A stretch of DNA of 64,000 bases, from NCBI RefSeq assembly GCF_020805785.1, contig NZ_JAJGZV010000008.1:1-64000 (forward strand). The letters are read 5' to 3'. Numbering within the stretch: the stretch's first letter is position 1; every line of letters starts with the position of its first letter. The stretch is from Flavobacterium chungbukense (GTDB taxonomy: Bacteria > Bacteroidota > Bacteroidia > Flavobacteriales > Flavobacteriaceae). This document shows positions 25,584-32,687 of the stretch, piece after piece. Under the pieces are notes generated by a model. That model had not been told where the DNA came from, searched no databases, and saw only the letters and a list, made by a program, of their open reading frames with translations. Both the position numbers and the translations under genes were made by a program.

Positions 25584-26786
25584 TTATTTCTTTTGATATG
25601 GATAAGTGTTATCCAAATAAATTCTTTTTCTGCCTGGTGTTGTATAGTCTTCAGGAACAAATGAACGAGGATTCGTAATTGATTCTTCAAGTTTATCATT
25701 CTTAAGTGGACCTGTTGGCCTTCTAGGAACACCCCAAATTTCAGTTTCGTCATAATTTGGAGTAGCAGGATTATCTCCAATTGGGTCGTACGGATAATAT
25801 TTACTTAAACCTGAAAAAGCGGCATCTGCTGGCTTTGTAACTTCGTAACGCGTTAAGAAACCATCATTATCATCATCATGATCTAAGAAATCCGGAATAC
25901 CATCTCCATCGCTGTCATCTGGATTTGTTGGCGCATTAGGATACAAAGTGGTATTTCTAAAATCACGAACATAACCATCTCCATTGATATCTTCTTGGTA
26001 ATCATAAATACCATCTGGATTTTCTAATAATTGACCATTAGAATAACCATTATTTTCATGATCCATTCTTTTGAAGTCGTACAATTTAATACTAAAAATT
26101 AAAGGCGAATATGCCGGAATTGTACTTGCAGATGGCGGTGAAGAATAATACCCTAAACCTGAAGGAATAAACAACACTCCAGCACCAAAATCTTTATAGC
26201 TTGCCGTACCATCAGCATTGTATGTTGTTGTTCCGGTTTTAAATTGAGGAAAAATTTCACTCCAACCCATAATTGTGCCATATAAATCTAAACTTCCTTT
26301 AGGAAACACCACTTGTTCAAAAAACGTAGTAGTTAAATGAGACGGCTCTGTATCTGTTTTTTCAACACGTTTTAAATACTGCCCATAATATGAAGTTACA
26401 ACTCCATCTGTATTCATTGGCGAAGTACCAACACCTTCTCTTATAACCAAATAGTACATTTTATATAAGATTCCATGATAATCAACATTTCTAACCAATA
26501 ACTTAGGAAATGAAGCGTTGTTTAAATAAGACATTATAGGAGTTTGTGTCGCAGGATCGGTAATTTTAGTAAAAGTAACATCCTGATCGGTTTGCCCTCC
26601 TGGATTCTGAGTTACTGTTATATAATTAGTGTTTAAATATTCTTCAATATCTGCATTATCTGTATTAAATTGTTCTTGGTAATCCCTTAAAGGAACTACT
26701 ACTGCTTCGTCATCATCCTTTTTATTACAAGAAACGATGGCAATACCAGCAAGTAATAAAACAAAATAATATTTAAATTTATTCAT
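25584..26786 (-). CDS. FKBP-type prolyl isomerase lipoprotein with calcium-type repeats
   Basis: A 400-aa outer-membrane or periplasmic lipoprotein: signal MNKFKYYFVLLLAGIAIVSC with the lipid-attached cysteine at 20. A FKBP-like domain (about 100-240) contains YYGQYL, FPKGSL, the GWSEIFP stretch and FIPSGLGYY. The C-terminal part carries D/N-G-D repeats (INGDGYV, DSDGDGIPD, DHDDDNDG) like thrombospondin type 3 calcium loops. It probably helps fold exported proteins. An ATG 11 codons further upstream would precede the signal peptide and is rejected. Confidence 0.82.
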   Translation of the reverse strand: MNKFKYYFVLLLAGIAIVSCNKKDDDEAVVVPLRDYQEQFNTDNADIEEYLNTNYITVTQNPGGQTDQDVTFTKITDPATQTPIMSYLNNASFPKLLVRNVDYHGILYKMYYLVIREGVGTSPMNTDGVVTSYYGQYLKRVEKTDTEPSHLTTTFFEQVVFPKGSLDLYGTIMGWSEIFPQFKTGTTTYNADGTASYKDFGAGVLFIPSGLGYYSSPPSASTIPAYSPLIFSIKLYDFKRMDHENNGYSNGQLLENPDGIYDYQEDINGDGYVRDFRNTTLYPNAPTNPDDSDGDGIPDFLDHDDDNDGFLTRYEVTKPADAAFSGLSKYYPYDPIGDNPATPNYDETEIWGVPRRPTGPLKNDKLEESITNPRSFVPEDYTTPGRKRIYLDNTYPYQKK

Positions 26787-26866
26787 TATTATCTTTTTTT
26801 TTAGGTGCGCAAGATACAATATTGATTTATTTTTGTAAAGAATTTAACTTCTATTTTAGAAAAATT

Positions 26867-27256
26867 ATGAGAATCGATAAATACTTATGGTGCGTTCGAT
26901 ATTACAAGACCAGAAACATGGTTACAGAAGCTTGTAAAAAGAATCACATCACTGTAAATGGGCAGGTTGCAAAACCGTCAAAAGAAGTTTTTCCTACAGA
27001 CAGAATTACTTTTAGAAAAGATCAGATTACACAAATAATTACAGTTTTGGATATTCCGGAAAGTCGCGTTGGCGCAAAACTTGTAGACATCTATCGCAAA
27101 AACGAAACTCCGCCGGAAGCGTATGCTCATTTAGAATTATTAAAGCTATCTAAAGAACATTACCGTAAAAGTGGAACTGGTCGCCCAACGAAGAAAGACA
27201 GAAGAGATATTGACGAATACGGAAATGAAATTTTTGATGAAGATGATGAAAATTAA
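26867..27256 (+). CDS. S4-domain RNA-binding protein (HslR/Hsp15-like)
   Basis: A 129-aa basic protein. The S4 RNA-binding fold lies at the start (MRIDKYLWCVRYYKTRNMVT...ITVNGQVAKPSKEV); the tail is charged and ends in DEDDEN. E. coli Hsp15 of this family binds stalled 50S subunits carrying nascent chains. The ATG at 26867 is preferred over 26822, which would place 15 unrelated residues before the S4 domain. A TATTTTTG box (26828-26835) sits upstream. It is divergent from the FKBP lipoprotein gene. Confidence 0.88.
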   Translation: MRIDKYLWCVRYYKTRNMVTEACKKNHITVNGQVAKPSKEVFPTDRITFRKDQITQIITVLDIPESRVGAKLVDIYRKNETPPEAYAHLELLKLSKEHYRKSGTGRPTKKDRRDIDEYGNEIFDEDDEN

Positions 27257-27405
27257 ATTTCAACATTTAAATTTCAAATTCCATCAATCAAAACCCTAAA
27301 ATTCGAATTCACAATTTAAAAATTGAAAATTTCATCATTAAAATTGAAATTTGGTTTTTATATATTGGAATTTAAATTAATTATATTAGCAAAAAAAAAT
27401 CCACC

Positions 27406-27906
27406 ATGAGCAGTAATATTATCTTAACACATCAGGAAATCGAACATAAAATAAAACGTATCGCTTACCAAATTTACGAGACTTTTGTAGACGAAGATGA
27501 AGTTGTTATTGCCGGAATTGCTACTAACGGCTTTGTTTTTGCCGAAAAAATTGCTTCGGCACTTAGCAGCATCTCAACTTTAAAAGTTTCAATCTGCGAA
27601 GTAACTGTAAACAAACAGAATCCACAAGACGCTATACAAACCTCATTGACTACCGATGAATATAAAAACAAAGGACTTGTTCTGGTAGACGATGTTTTAA
27701 ACTCAGGAACTACTTTAATATATGCTGTGCGTCATTTTTTAGATGTTCCGCTTAAAAAATTCAAAACAGCGGTACTGGTTGACCGAAACCATAAAAAATA
27801 CCCTGTAAAAGCAGATTTTAAAGGAATCTCTCTTTCGACATCATTATTAGAACACGTACAAGTTGTTTTTAATTCTGAAAATGGCGATTACGCTTCTTTA
27901 AGCTAA
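27406..27906 (+). CDS. Phosphoribosyltransferase (PyrR-like)
   Basis: A 166-aa type I PRTase-fold protein with the PRPP-binding loop VLVDDVLNSGTTLIYA. PyrR in Gram-positive bacteria attenuates pyrimidine genes and has uracil PRTase activity; flavobacterial homologs of this size are usually named only as PRTase-domain proteins. No pyrimidine gene or attenuator is near. Its 3' end overlaps the convergent shikimate kinase gene by 9 nt. Confidence 0.82.
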   Translation: MSSNIILTHQEIEHKIKRIAYQIYETFVDEDEVVIAGIATNGFVFAEKIASALSSISTLKVSICEVTVNKQNPQDAIQTSLTTDEYKNKGLVLVDDVLNSGTTLIYAVRHFLDVPLKKFKTAVLVDRNHKKYPVKADFKGISLSTSLLEHVQVVFNSENGDYASLS

Positions 27907-28416
27907 AATTTCTAAAATATCCTGAACCGTTTCTTCGACAGACCTATCGTCTACTACAACTTTATGCTGTGCCTGATTATAGTAATAACTTCTGTCGAAT
28001 AAATGTTTCGCAATAAACTCCTTCATTTCCTCCTCATTCATATGAGCAATTAAAGGACGTTTGCTTTTATTATAAACCAGTCTATTATACAAAGTATCAA
28101 TTGATGCCTTTAAATATACAGAAGCAACATTATCTCCTTTTAGTAATTCATGATTATTAGCATAACATGGCGTTCCTCCACCTAACCCAATAATTATGTT
28201 TTCTGGAGAGTTTAGTAATTCTACAAACATTTCGTGTTCTAATTTTCTAAAATACACCTCTCCATGTTGAGAAAAAATCTCGTTTATAGATAAATTTGCT
28301 CTTTTTTCGATGCATTCATCCAAATCTAAAAACGGAATTTTGGTAATTTTTGACAAATTTTGGGCGATTGTAGACTTTCCGCAACCCATATAACCTAACA
28401 AGACAATTTTTCTCAT
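27898..28416 (-). CDS. aroK: Shikimate kinase
   Basis: Phosphorylates shikimate in the route to chorismate and aromatic amino acids. The 172 aa match the family. Visible are Walker A LLGYMGCGKST, the substrate-binding DLDECIE, the GLGGGTPC loop and the lid arginine region KSKRPLI. It is convergent with and overlaps the PRTase gene. The tRNA-Lys promoter lies just upstream on the opposite strand. Confidence 0.95.
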   Translation of the reverse strand: MRKIVLLGYMGCGKSTIAQNLSKITKIPFLDLDECIEKRANLSINEIFSQHGEVYFRKLEHEMFVELLNSPENIIIGLGGGTPCYANNHELLKGDNVASVYLKASIDTLYNRLVYNKSKRPLIAHMNEEEMKEFIAKHLFDRSYYYNQAQHKVVVDDRSVEETVQDILEILA

Positions 28417-28487
28417 ATTAATAAAACCTTACAAACTAAGCAATTGGAGATTTTTCCAAAAAAAAGACAAATTTATGATAAAATTGC

Positions 28488-28519
28488 TTGGAAACTTCAA
28501 AAAAAACTCCTTATATTTG
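28488..28519 (+). promoter_or_regulatory. Promoter of the tRNA cluster
   Basis: TTG (28488-28490), 21 nt, TATATTTG (28512-28519), followed by CACCCGCATTC. The third tRNA-Lys has a matching TATATTTGCACCC block at 32551, and the left window edge has a similar one, which points to a shared stable-RNA promoter type. Confidence 0.7.
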
Positions 28520-28542
28520 CACCCGCATTCAAGAAATTAAAT

Positions 28543-28615
28543 GACTCGATAGCTCAGTCGGTAGAGCACATCACTTTTAATGATGGGGTCCTGGGTTCGA
28601 GCCCCAGTCGGGTCA
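28543..28615 (+). tRNA. tRNA-Lys (TTT), copy 1
   Basis: A 73-nt cloverleaf: acceptor GACTCGA / TCGGGTC, D arm GCTC...GAGC, anticodon loop CTTTTAA (anticodon TTT) on stem CATCA/TGATG, T arm CTGGG-TTCGAGC-CCCAG, discriminator A. CCA is not encoded. It is first of three clustered tRNA genes, followed 40 nt later by an identical copy. Confidence 0.97.
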
Positions 28616-28655
28616 CAAATTTTGTGATTAACAAATTAAATTTCTTGAACGCAAT

Positions 28656-28728
28656 GACTCGATAGCTCAGTCGGTAGAGCACATCACTTTTAATGATGGG
28701 GTCCTGGGTTCGAGCCCCAGTCGGGTCA
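28656..28728 (+). tRNA. tRNA-Lys (TTT), copy 2
   Basis: Identical over its 73 nt to the copy at 28543, with anticodon TTT. The spacer between them (40 nt) has no promoter, so they are co-transcribed. A hairpin terminator follows at once. Confidence 0.97.
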
Positions 28729-28732
28729 CAAA

Positions 28733-28766
28733 AAGGTCGAGTAATTTATTACTTGACCTTTTTTAT
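28733..28766 (+). terminator. Terminator after tRNA-Lys copy 2
   Basis: AAGGTC-AGTAA pairs with TTACT-GACCTT, followed by six T. tRNA-Leu begins 4 nt later, so it is either read through or separately started. Confidence 0.75.
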
Positions 28767-28770
28767 TTTA

Positions 28771-28853
28771 GGCCATGTGGAGAAACGGTAGACTCGCCAT
28801 CTTGAGGGGGTGGTGCTCGCAAGGGCGTGAGGGTTCAAATCCCTCCATGGTCA
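28771..28853 (+). tRNA. tRNA-Leu (GAG)
   Basis: An 83-nt class II tRNA: acceptor GGCCATG / CATGGTC (one G-T pair), anticodon stem CCATC/GGTGG with loop TTGAGGG (anticodon GAG), a long variable arm and T arm GAGGG-TTCAAAT-CCCTC. CCA is not encoded. Confidence 0.95.
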
Positions 28854-28864
28854 CATAAAAAAAG

Positions 28865-28898
28865 AAAAGCCTGAGAATATAGATTCTCAGGCTTTTTT
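28865..28898 (+). terminator. Terminator after tRNA-Leu
   Basis: AAAAGCCTGAGAAT and ATTCTCAGGCTTTT around ATAG with a T-run; a strong 14-bp stem that closes the tRNA cluster. Confidence 0.92.
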
Positions 28899-28958
28899 TA
28901 TGGTTCGAAAATTTTTAAGATTTTCTTCTAGTTTTGAAAACACCTATGTTTAAAGGAG

Positions 28959-28985
28959 ATTTTGGTTCGAACCCCATCATGGATC
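28959..28985 (+). other. tRNA T-arm-like scrap
   Basis: GGTTCGAACCCCATCATGGAT reads like the T loop and 3' acceptor end of a tRNA, but no 5' half or proper T stem is present. A second GGTTCGAA lies at 28901 and a third at 31395. They sit at both sides of the cassette array and may be debris of tRNA-directed integration. Confidence 0.3.
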
Positions 28986-29073
28986 TATTACGTTTTACGA
29001 TTCTATTTCAGGTTATAAAGTTAAGGTTTAGTTTCCAGCCTATTATCCAAATCCGTTGCAGTAGCTGTTAGCG
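28986..29073 (-). repeat. Truncated attC-like site 3
   Basis: On the minus strand this follows the 254-aa gene. It starts with box CGCTAAC (29073-29067) and continues CAGCTACTGCAACGGATTTGG, nearly the same as the start of site 1. The distal half and its second core box are missing, so the array is cut off here next to the tRNA-like scrap. Confidence 0.55.
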
Positions 29074-29083
29074 GTAGTTATTT

Positions 29084-29848
29084 TCATTCAGTCTTTATGT
29101 GACTTATCAATTTTTCAAGTTCTTTTATGTCACCCTTGTGTCTGCTCAATTCAGTAGTCATTTTTAAGAACCATTTTTCAGTAGATTTTCTAATGCACCA
29201 AATTTTCACCGGTGTCCAGTCTTTTGTTTTTACTAAAATAGCAAAATAGTTTTCAAATTCCATTCGTTCAACTGTTAGGTGGTCAAGATTGTAACTTAAT
29301 TCCGTTTCTCTTATCCATAGGTCTGTCCAAAATTTATCATTGTCCAATTGAGTAATAGGAAAATCACAAGCTAAACCTGCAACGCAACTATCGCTTTTAC
29401 CAATCTGAAAATTATAAATTTTGCTGTTTCCTAAAATTGTCTCTGTCAAAGTCCAAGGTGATGGAATTTTGTCGATAGAAAAACCAAAATCAGTTTTCAA
29501 ACCATTTAGTTTTTGCTTCTTAATTTGGTTTGTTGGATAAGTTTTTTTTATCGGCAGATTTAGATAGTCAAATAAATCTTCCACGTTTGCTAAAACTTCA
29601 CAGTCGCAACCACCTCCGTTGTCCTCCAACCAGTCAATTACATCAATTGCATTCACAACAACATTTTTGTCTAAAAACTTCTTTGTCAATATAGTTGTGT
29701 GGTCACAACCATATTGGCTTAATTCAACATCTAAAAAGTCAAACAGTTGAGAGAATATGTTTTCGTCAATTGGTAATCTTTTTTTAAACTCGACTAATTC
29801 TTTTTCAGCAAGTTGATTCTGCATTTCTTTGTGTTTCGCTTTGTCCAT
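29084..29848 (-). CDS. DUF2695-type hypothetical protein in a cassette
   Basis: A 254-aa cytoplasmic protein. The N-terminal half resembles DUF2695, with the pattern YGCDHTTILTKKFL...WLEDNGGGCDCEVLANVED (about 46-88). The C-terminal half is unrecognised and rich in W and K. The cysteine/histidine pattern could bind a metal. It lies between two attC-like elements with a short conserved 5' leader, as expected of a captured gene cassette. Function is unknown. Confidence 0.6.
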   Translation of the reverse strand: MDKAKHKEMQNQLAEKELVEFKKRLPIDENIFSQLFDFLDVELSQYGCDHTTILTKKFLDKNVVVNAIDVIDWLEDNGGGCDCEVLANVEDLFDYLNLPIKKTYPTNQIKKQKLNGLKTDFGFSIDKIPSPWTLTETILGNSKIYNFQIGKSDSCVAGLACDFPITQLDNDKFWTDLWIRETELSYNLDHLTVERMEFENYFAILVKTKDWTPVKIWCIRKSTEKWFLKMTTELSRHKGDIKELEKLISHIKTE

Positions 29849-29868
29849 TGTTGGTTCTGTATAATTAC

Positions 29869-30001
29869 CGCTAGCGTTCTGGCGCTAGGCTAGGTTGGGG
29901 AATAAAGAAGCGAGATTTTTCGGTTAAACACAAATTTTCCAAATACAAAACCATCTTTAAATTTAACCTAAAACCCCAATCTCGCCAAACGGCTGTTAGC
30001 T
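29869..30001 (-). repeat. attC-like site 2 (133 nt)
   Basis: On the minus strand it runs from AGCTAAC (30001-29995) to GCTAGCG (29875-29869). The inner arms pair as an extended imperfect hairpin (for example CGCCAGAACG near the far end). AGCTAAC is the exact complement of the GTTAGCT box that precedes this cassette's gene, which is the integron rule. The far box differs from GTTRRRY by one T-to-C change. The length equals that of site 1. Confidence 0.68.
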
Positions 30002-30031
30002 GTAGTGGCTTTTGTGCGTTCAGTTCTGTAT

Positions 30032-30463
30032 TCACTTTATTATTTCGTCTAGATGCGCTTTAACATAGTTAATCCTTAATTCACCGTAATGATTCAATTC
30101 ATAAAACCTGTCATCGAGAGTATCAAAATGAGGATTTCGGTTATGTGCATAAAGCCCTTTGTCTCTTAAATAAATTTCTTTTGATCTAATCGCAAGTTCA
30201 AGAAATTCGGTTGCCCCAAATTCACGTAATCCATCAATTGCGTCGTCAATATATTCATCTTCGTTATTCAAGTAAAATTGGTCAAAACCGCCATTGAAAA
30301 CTTCATTATCAAGAATATTAGTCGATACAACTCGCTTTTGCATTTGATTAAGAGCCTTTTCGTCAAATTTGATTGTGAACAAATAGTCAGCTACTTCAAA
30401 GTCAAAATCGTCGCCAGATAGAGTTTTAAGTTTTTCCTTCAGGTGTAATAAATTAATCTTCAT
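30032..30463 (-). CDS. DMP19/DUF4375-family protein in a cassette
   Basis: A 143-aa cytoplasmic protein with the DUF4375 hallmark NEVFNGGFDQFYLNN followed by a helical segment (EFLELAIRSKEIYL). The family's biochemical role is not established. The ATG at 30463 is preferred over 30487 because the sequence between attC and the start (GTAAT, CAGAA, ACCAACA) is conserved with the neighbouring cassette's untranslated leader. A homolog with a lipoprotein signal is encoded in the next cassette. Confidence 0.65.
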   Translation of the reverse strand: MKINLLHLKEKLKTLSGDDFDFEVADYLFTIKFDEKALNQMQKRVVSTNILDNEVFNGGFDQFYLNNEDEYIDDAIDGLREFGATEFLELAIRSKEIYLRDKGLYAHNRNPHFDTLDDRFYELNHYGELRINYVKAHLDEIIK

Positions 30464-30490
30464 ATGTTGGTTTTTCTGCGATGCCATTAC

Positions 30491-30623
30491 AGCTAACGTT
30501 CTGGTACTACAGCGGGTTTAGTACTAAATTAATCCCTATTTTCGGATTTGCCAAATCATCCCAAATACAAAACCATCTTTCCATTAAGCCAAATGCCCAA
30601 ATCCGTTGTAGTGGCTGTTATGC
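30491..30623 (-). repeat. attC-like site 1 (133 nt)
   Basis: On the minus strand it runs from GCATAAC (30623-30617) to GTTAGCT (30497-30491). Inner segments CTACAACGG and CCGCTGTAG are inverted repeats with one bulge, as in attC L boxes, and the whole folds as a long imperfect hairpin. Terminal boxes fit RYYYAAC and GTTRRRY with one mismatch each. Together with site 2 it brackets one gene. Confidence 0.7.
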
Positions 30624-30627
30624 AACG

Positions 30628-31086
30628 TTATTCTTCTGTTAGATTTCCGTCTTTATATTTGTAAAACTGGGTGTCAAGTTTGTTTAGTTTGGCGCTTATT
30701 TTGTCGTCATATAATTCTTCAACTTCTCTTCTTCTTAGCTTTTCTATAAAATCATTTTCAGATATATGATTCGGATTGATTAGGTTAATTGCACTTTCAA
30801 GAAGTTTAGCAGTTTCAACTTTTCCGTTTTTCTTTAACGCTTTTAAAGTTTCATAACAATTTTGACCTGAATTTATAAAGTATTGATTAAAGCCTCCATT
30901 ATTAACTTCCATTTCTAATTCTTCAATGTTTGCTTTTGGATTTAGTTTTTCAACTTCTGTTCCTTTTAGTTGATTTTTTACATTTTCATAAGTGTCAACT
31001 TTTCCGCTTTCAGAAGAATTCTTTTGTGCGCAACTTGAGAAAGTCAATAGTAACATTAAAAATTGAATTTTAATCAAATGTTTCAT
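30628..31086 (-). CDS. DUF4375-like lipoprotein in a cassette
   Basis: A 152-aa protein with a lipoprotein signal (FLMLLLTFSSC), so it is exported and lipid-anchored. The mature part has the DUF4375 hallmark EVNNGGFNQYFINSGQ and a following helix (TAKLLESAINLI). It is homologous to the cytoplasmic protein in the next cassette, showing two localisations of the same family side by side. It is the first gene of the three-cassette array on the minus strand. Function is unknown. Confidence 0.65.
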   Translation of the reverse strand: MKHLIKIQFLMLLLTFSSCAQKNSSESGKVDTYENVKNQLKGTEVEKLNPKANIEELEMEVNNGGFNQYFINSGQNCYETLKALKKNGKVETAKLLESAINLINPNHISENDFIEKLRRREVEELYDDKISAKLNKLDTQFYKYKDGNLTEE

Positions 31087-31254
31087 AAAAGCAGTTTTTT
31101 ATAATGTTGCCACTAACTAGTATATACTACTGACAACATCAGACTTATCATCCCAAAATTGGTAGATATGTCTGACAAGGGTCAGGGTTAATTTATTATC
31201 AAATATATAATAATAAACTTATAAATAATCAAGAGAACTTTTAATTCGTTGAAT
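31087..31254 (-). repeat. Degenerate attC-like remnant at the head of the array
   Basis: Upstream of the first cassette gene the minus strand reads GTTAGTGGCAAC, which nearly complements the cassette's own end box GTTGCATAAC apart from a 2-nt indel. Further out, TTTTGGGATGAT matches TATTTGGGATGAT inside site 1. This suggests another decayed site. The rest of 31255-31440 is AT-rich with no gene seen. Confidence 0.35.
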
Positions 31255-31393
31255 GCTTTTTAGTACTACCATGGATATAAAATTCAGTGGACTTGGTTCT
31301 TTATTGAATCAACGTAAACATGTCTAACAAAAAGTAATTTTAACTTCAAATCACAAAATTAGGCATCATTTAAATTTTTTATATCCTCTAATA

Positions 31394-31425
31394 AATGGTT
31401 CGAATTCTGTACCGTCAAGGTCACA
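31394..31425 (+). other. tRNA 3'-end-like scrap
   Basis: GGTTCGAATTCTG is followed by CAAGGTCACA, resembling a T loop and the GGTCACA ends of the nearby tRNA-Lys and tRNA-Leu genes. No 5' half is visible. A terminator follows 20 nt later with no gene before it. Confidence 0.3.
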
Positions 31426-31444
31426 TCATTAAGTCTTTTAAAAG

Positions 31445-31477
31445 AAAAACGCCTTTACAATAGGGCGTTTTTTTTAT
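31445..31477 (+). terminator. Orphan terminator
   Basis: AAAACGCC and GGCGTTTT form a stem with a long T-run. No plus-strand gene ends just before it, consistent with loss of a tRNA gene whose scrap remains upstream. Confidence 0.75.
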
Positions 31478-31546
31478 TAATTTAGTTTCCCAGATTTCTA
31501 CTCTATTCCCACATCGGTAATTACTCTAAAAACTAAGCTTAATAAT

Positions 31547-32422
31547 ATGAACAAAGCGATAAAACGAATAATTTCAATCTTAATATTTGCTATTATTCCT
31601 TTGAAACTTTTTGCAAGTCCGCAAATGCCTGACTTTATAATTTATAAAAAAGACACTATTGCAACTTACAACCTTATACTCGAAAAATATCTCCAAAAGA
31701 TAGACAGCGCAAATACCAACACCTTATTCGGATTAAGTTTTCGAAATAATTCTTCTTTTAATTGCTGGAGAGGTTATCAAGCCATTTATAAAATAGAAAA
31801 GGATAGTTTATTTATTGTAGACATAATTAATTGCGGTGAATTAATTAATAAAAAAATTGATAAGACCCAATCTTTAGAAAAACTCAAATCCATCTTTGGT
31901 GAAAAATTAAGAAATAACAAAGTCTATATTGATTGGTTTGATGGCATTTTAAATTTTCCACAAACAAATGACATATTGAGATGGGATGGTGTTTTTTATA
32001 AAATATTTGAAAAAGAAAAACTTATTACCATTTCAAACGGAATTATTTTAAAAACCGAAGATGTCAGCAATTATATTGATGACCCAAAAAAATTAGACAG
32101 AAGAGACAAGATAAAGCTTTCTGATATTTTATTTGAAAAACTTAAAAAAGAAAAATGGAATAATAAAAATGGTTTTGACTGTGGAAGTAAATATTTTGTA
32201 ACAATTGATCAAAATGGAACTATTTCAAAAGTACGAATGGCCTACACAGATAAAGAACTTGAAGAATTTTTTGAAAAAGATGAAATAAACTTTTGCACAA
32301 ACAAAATACGCAATGCTTTAAAATCTTTAAAATTTGACATCATAAAAGACAAAGGAAAACCAATATCGGAGGATATATTTATCGAAATTTTAATAAAAGA
32401 CAACGGTATTATTGAAAATTGA
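31547..32422 (+). CDS. Exported hypothetical protein
   Basis: A 291-aa protein with a signal peptide (IISILIFAIIPLKLFASP). The mature part is charged, with a few cysteines (FNCWRG, DIINCGE, FDCGSKY, NFCTNK) that may form disulfides. The C-terminal segment with ITVDQNGTISKV-like spacing (TIDQNGTISKVRM) resembles TonB C-terminal-like sensor folds, but I would not assign it. It lies alone between the orphan terminator and tRNA-Lys copy 3. Confidence 0.6.
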   Translation: MNKAIKRIISILIFAIIPLKLFASPQMPDFIIYKKDTIATYNLILEKYLQKIDSANTNTLFGLSFRNNSSFNCWRGYQAIYKIEKDSLFIVDIINCGELINKKIDKTQSLEKLKSIFGEKLRNNKVYIDWFDGILNFPQTNDILRWDGVFYKIFEKEKLITISNGIILKTEDVSNYIDDPKKLDRRDKIKLSDILFEKLKKEKWNNKNGFDCGSKYFVTIDQNGTISKVRMAYTDKELEEFFEKDEINFCTNKIRNALKSLKFDIIKDKGKPISEDIFIEILIKDNGIIEN

Positions 32423-32550
32423 ACTCATTAAAAAACGTATTTCAAAAAAAACACAAACTTTATCACGCTGTAAAATAGACGCTTATAATTTTTATTGAAA
32501 TTTATTATAAAATCATTTCAAAAAAGGGCTTACAAGCTAAATAAAGTCCT

Positions 32551-32558
32551 TATATTTG
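32551..32558 (+). promoter_or_regulatory. Promoter -7 box of tRNA-Lys copy 3
   Basis: TATATTTG followed by CACCC, the same block as at the first tRNA-Lys promoter. A clear TTG at the right distance is not seen, so the -33 part is weak. Confidence 0.55.
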
Positions 32559-32579
32559 CACCCTCATTGAAGAAATGAA

Positions 32580-32652
32580 GACTCGATAGCTCAGTTGGTA
32601 GAGCACATCACTTTTAATGATGGGGTCCTGGGTTCGAGCCCCAGTCGGGTCA
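32580..32652 (+). tRNA. tRNA-Lys (TTT), copy 3
   Basis: A 73-nt gene identical to the copies at 28.5 kb except for one D-loop base (TCAGTTGGTA instead of TCAGTCGGTA). It has its own promoter box and terminator. With the earlier copies it brackets the 4-kb accessory pocket. Confidence 0.97.
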
Positions 32653-32653
32653 C

Positions 32654-32687
32654 AAAAGGTCAAGTATTAATTTACTTGACCTTTTTT
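32654..32687 (+). terminator. Terminator of tRNA-Lys copy 3, overlapping a minus-strand gene end
   Basis: AAAAGGTCAAGTA and TACTTGACCTTTT form a 13-bp stem with T-run. The last codons and stop of the minus-strand gene starting at 33331 lie within this hairpin. Confidence 0.88.

Noticed and set aside
28444..28665. A 73-aa ORF across the tRNA-Lys genes
   Set aside because: It reads through a tRNA gene; the tRNA structure explains the sequence.
28959..28985. A complete tRNA gene
   Set aside because: Only a T-loop-like and acceptor-like end exist; no 5' acceptor, D arm or anticodon arm.
31111..31254. A complete attC site upstream of the first cassette (CACTAAC ... GTTGAAT)
   Set aside because: The two boxes do not complement each other; only the decayed half-site next to the gene is supported.
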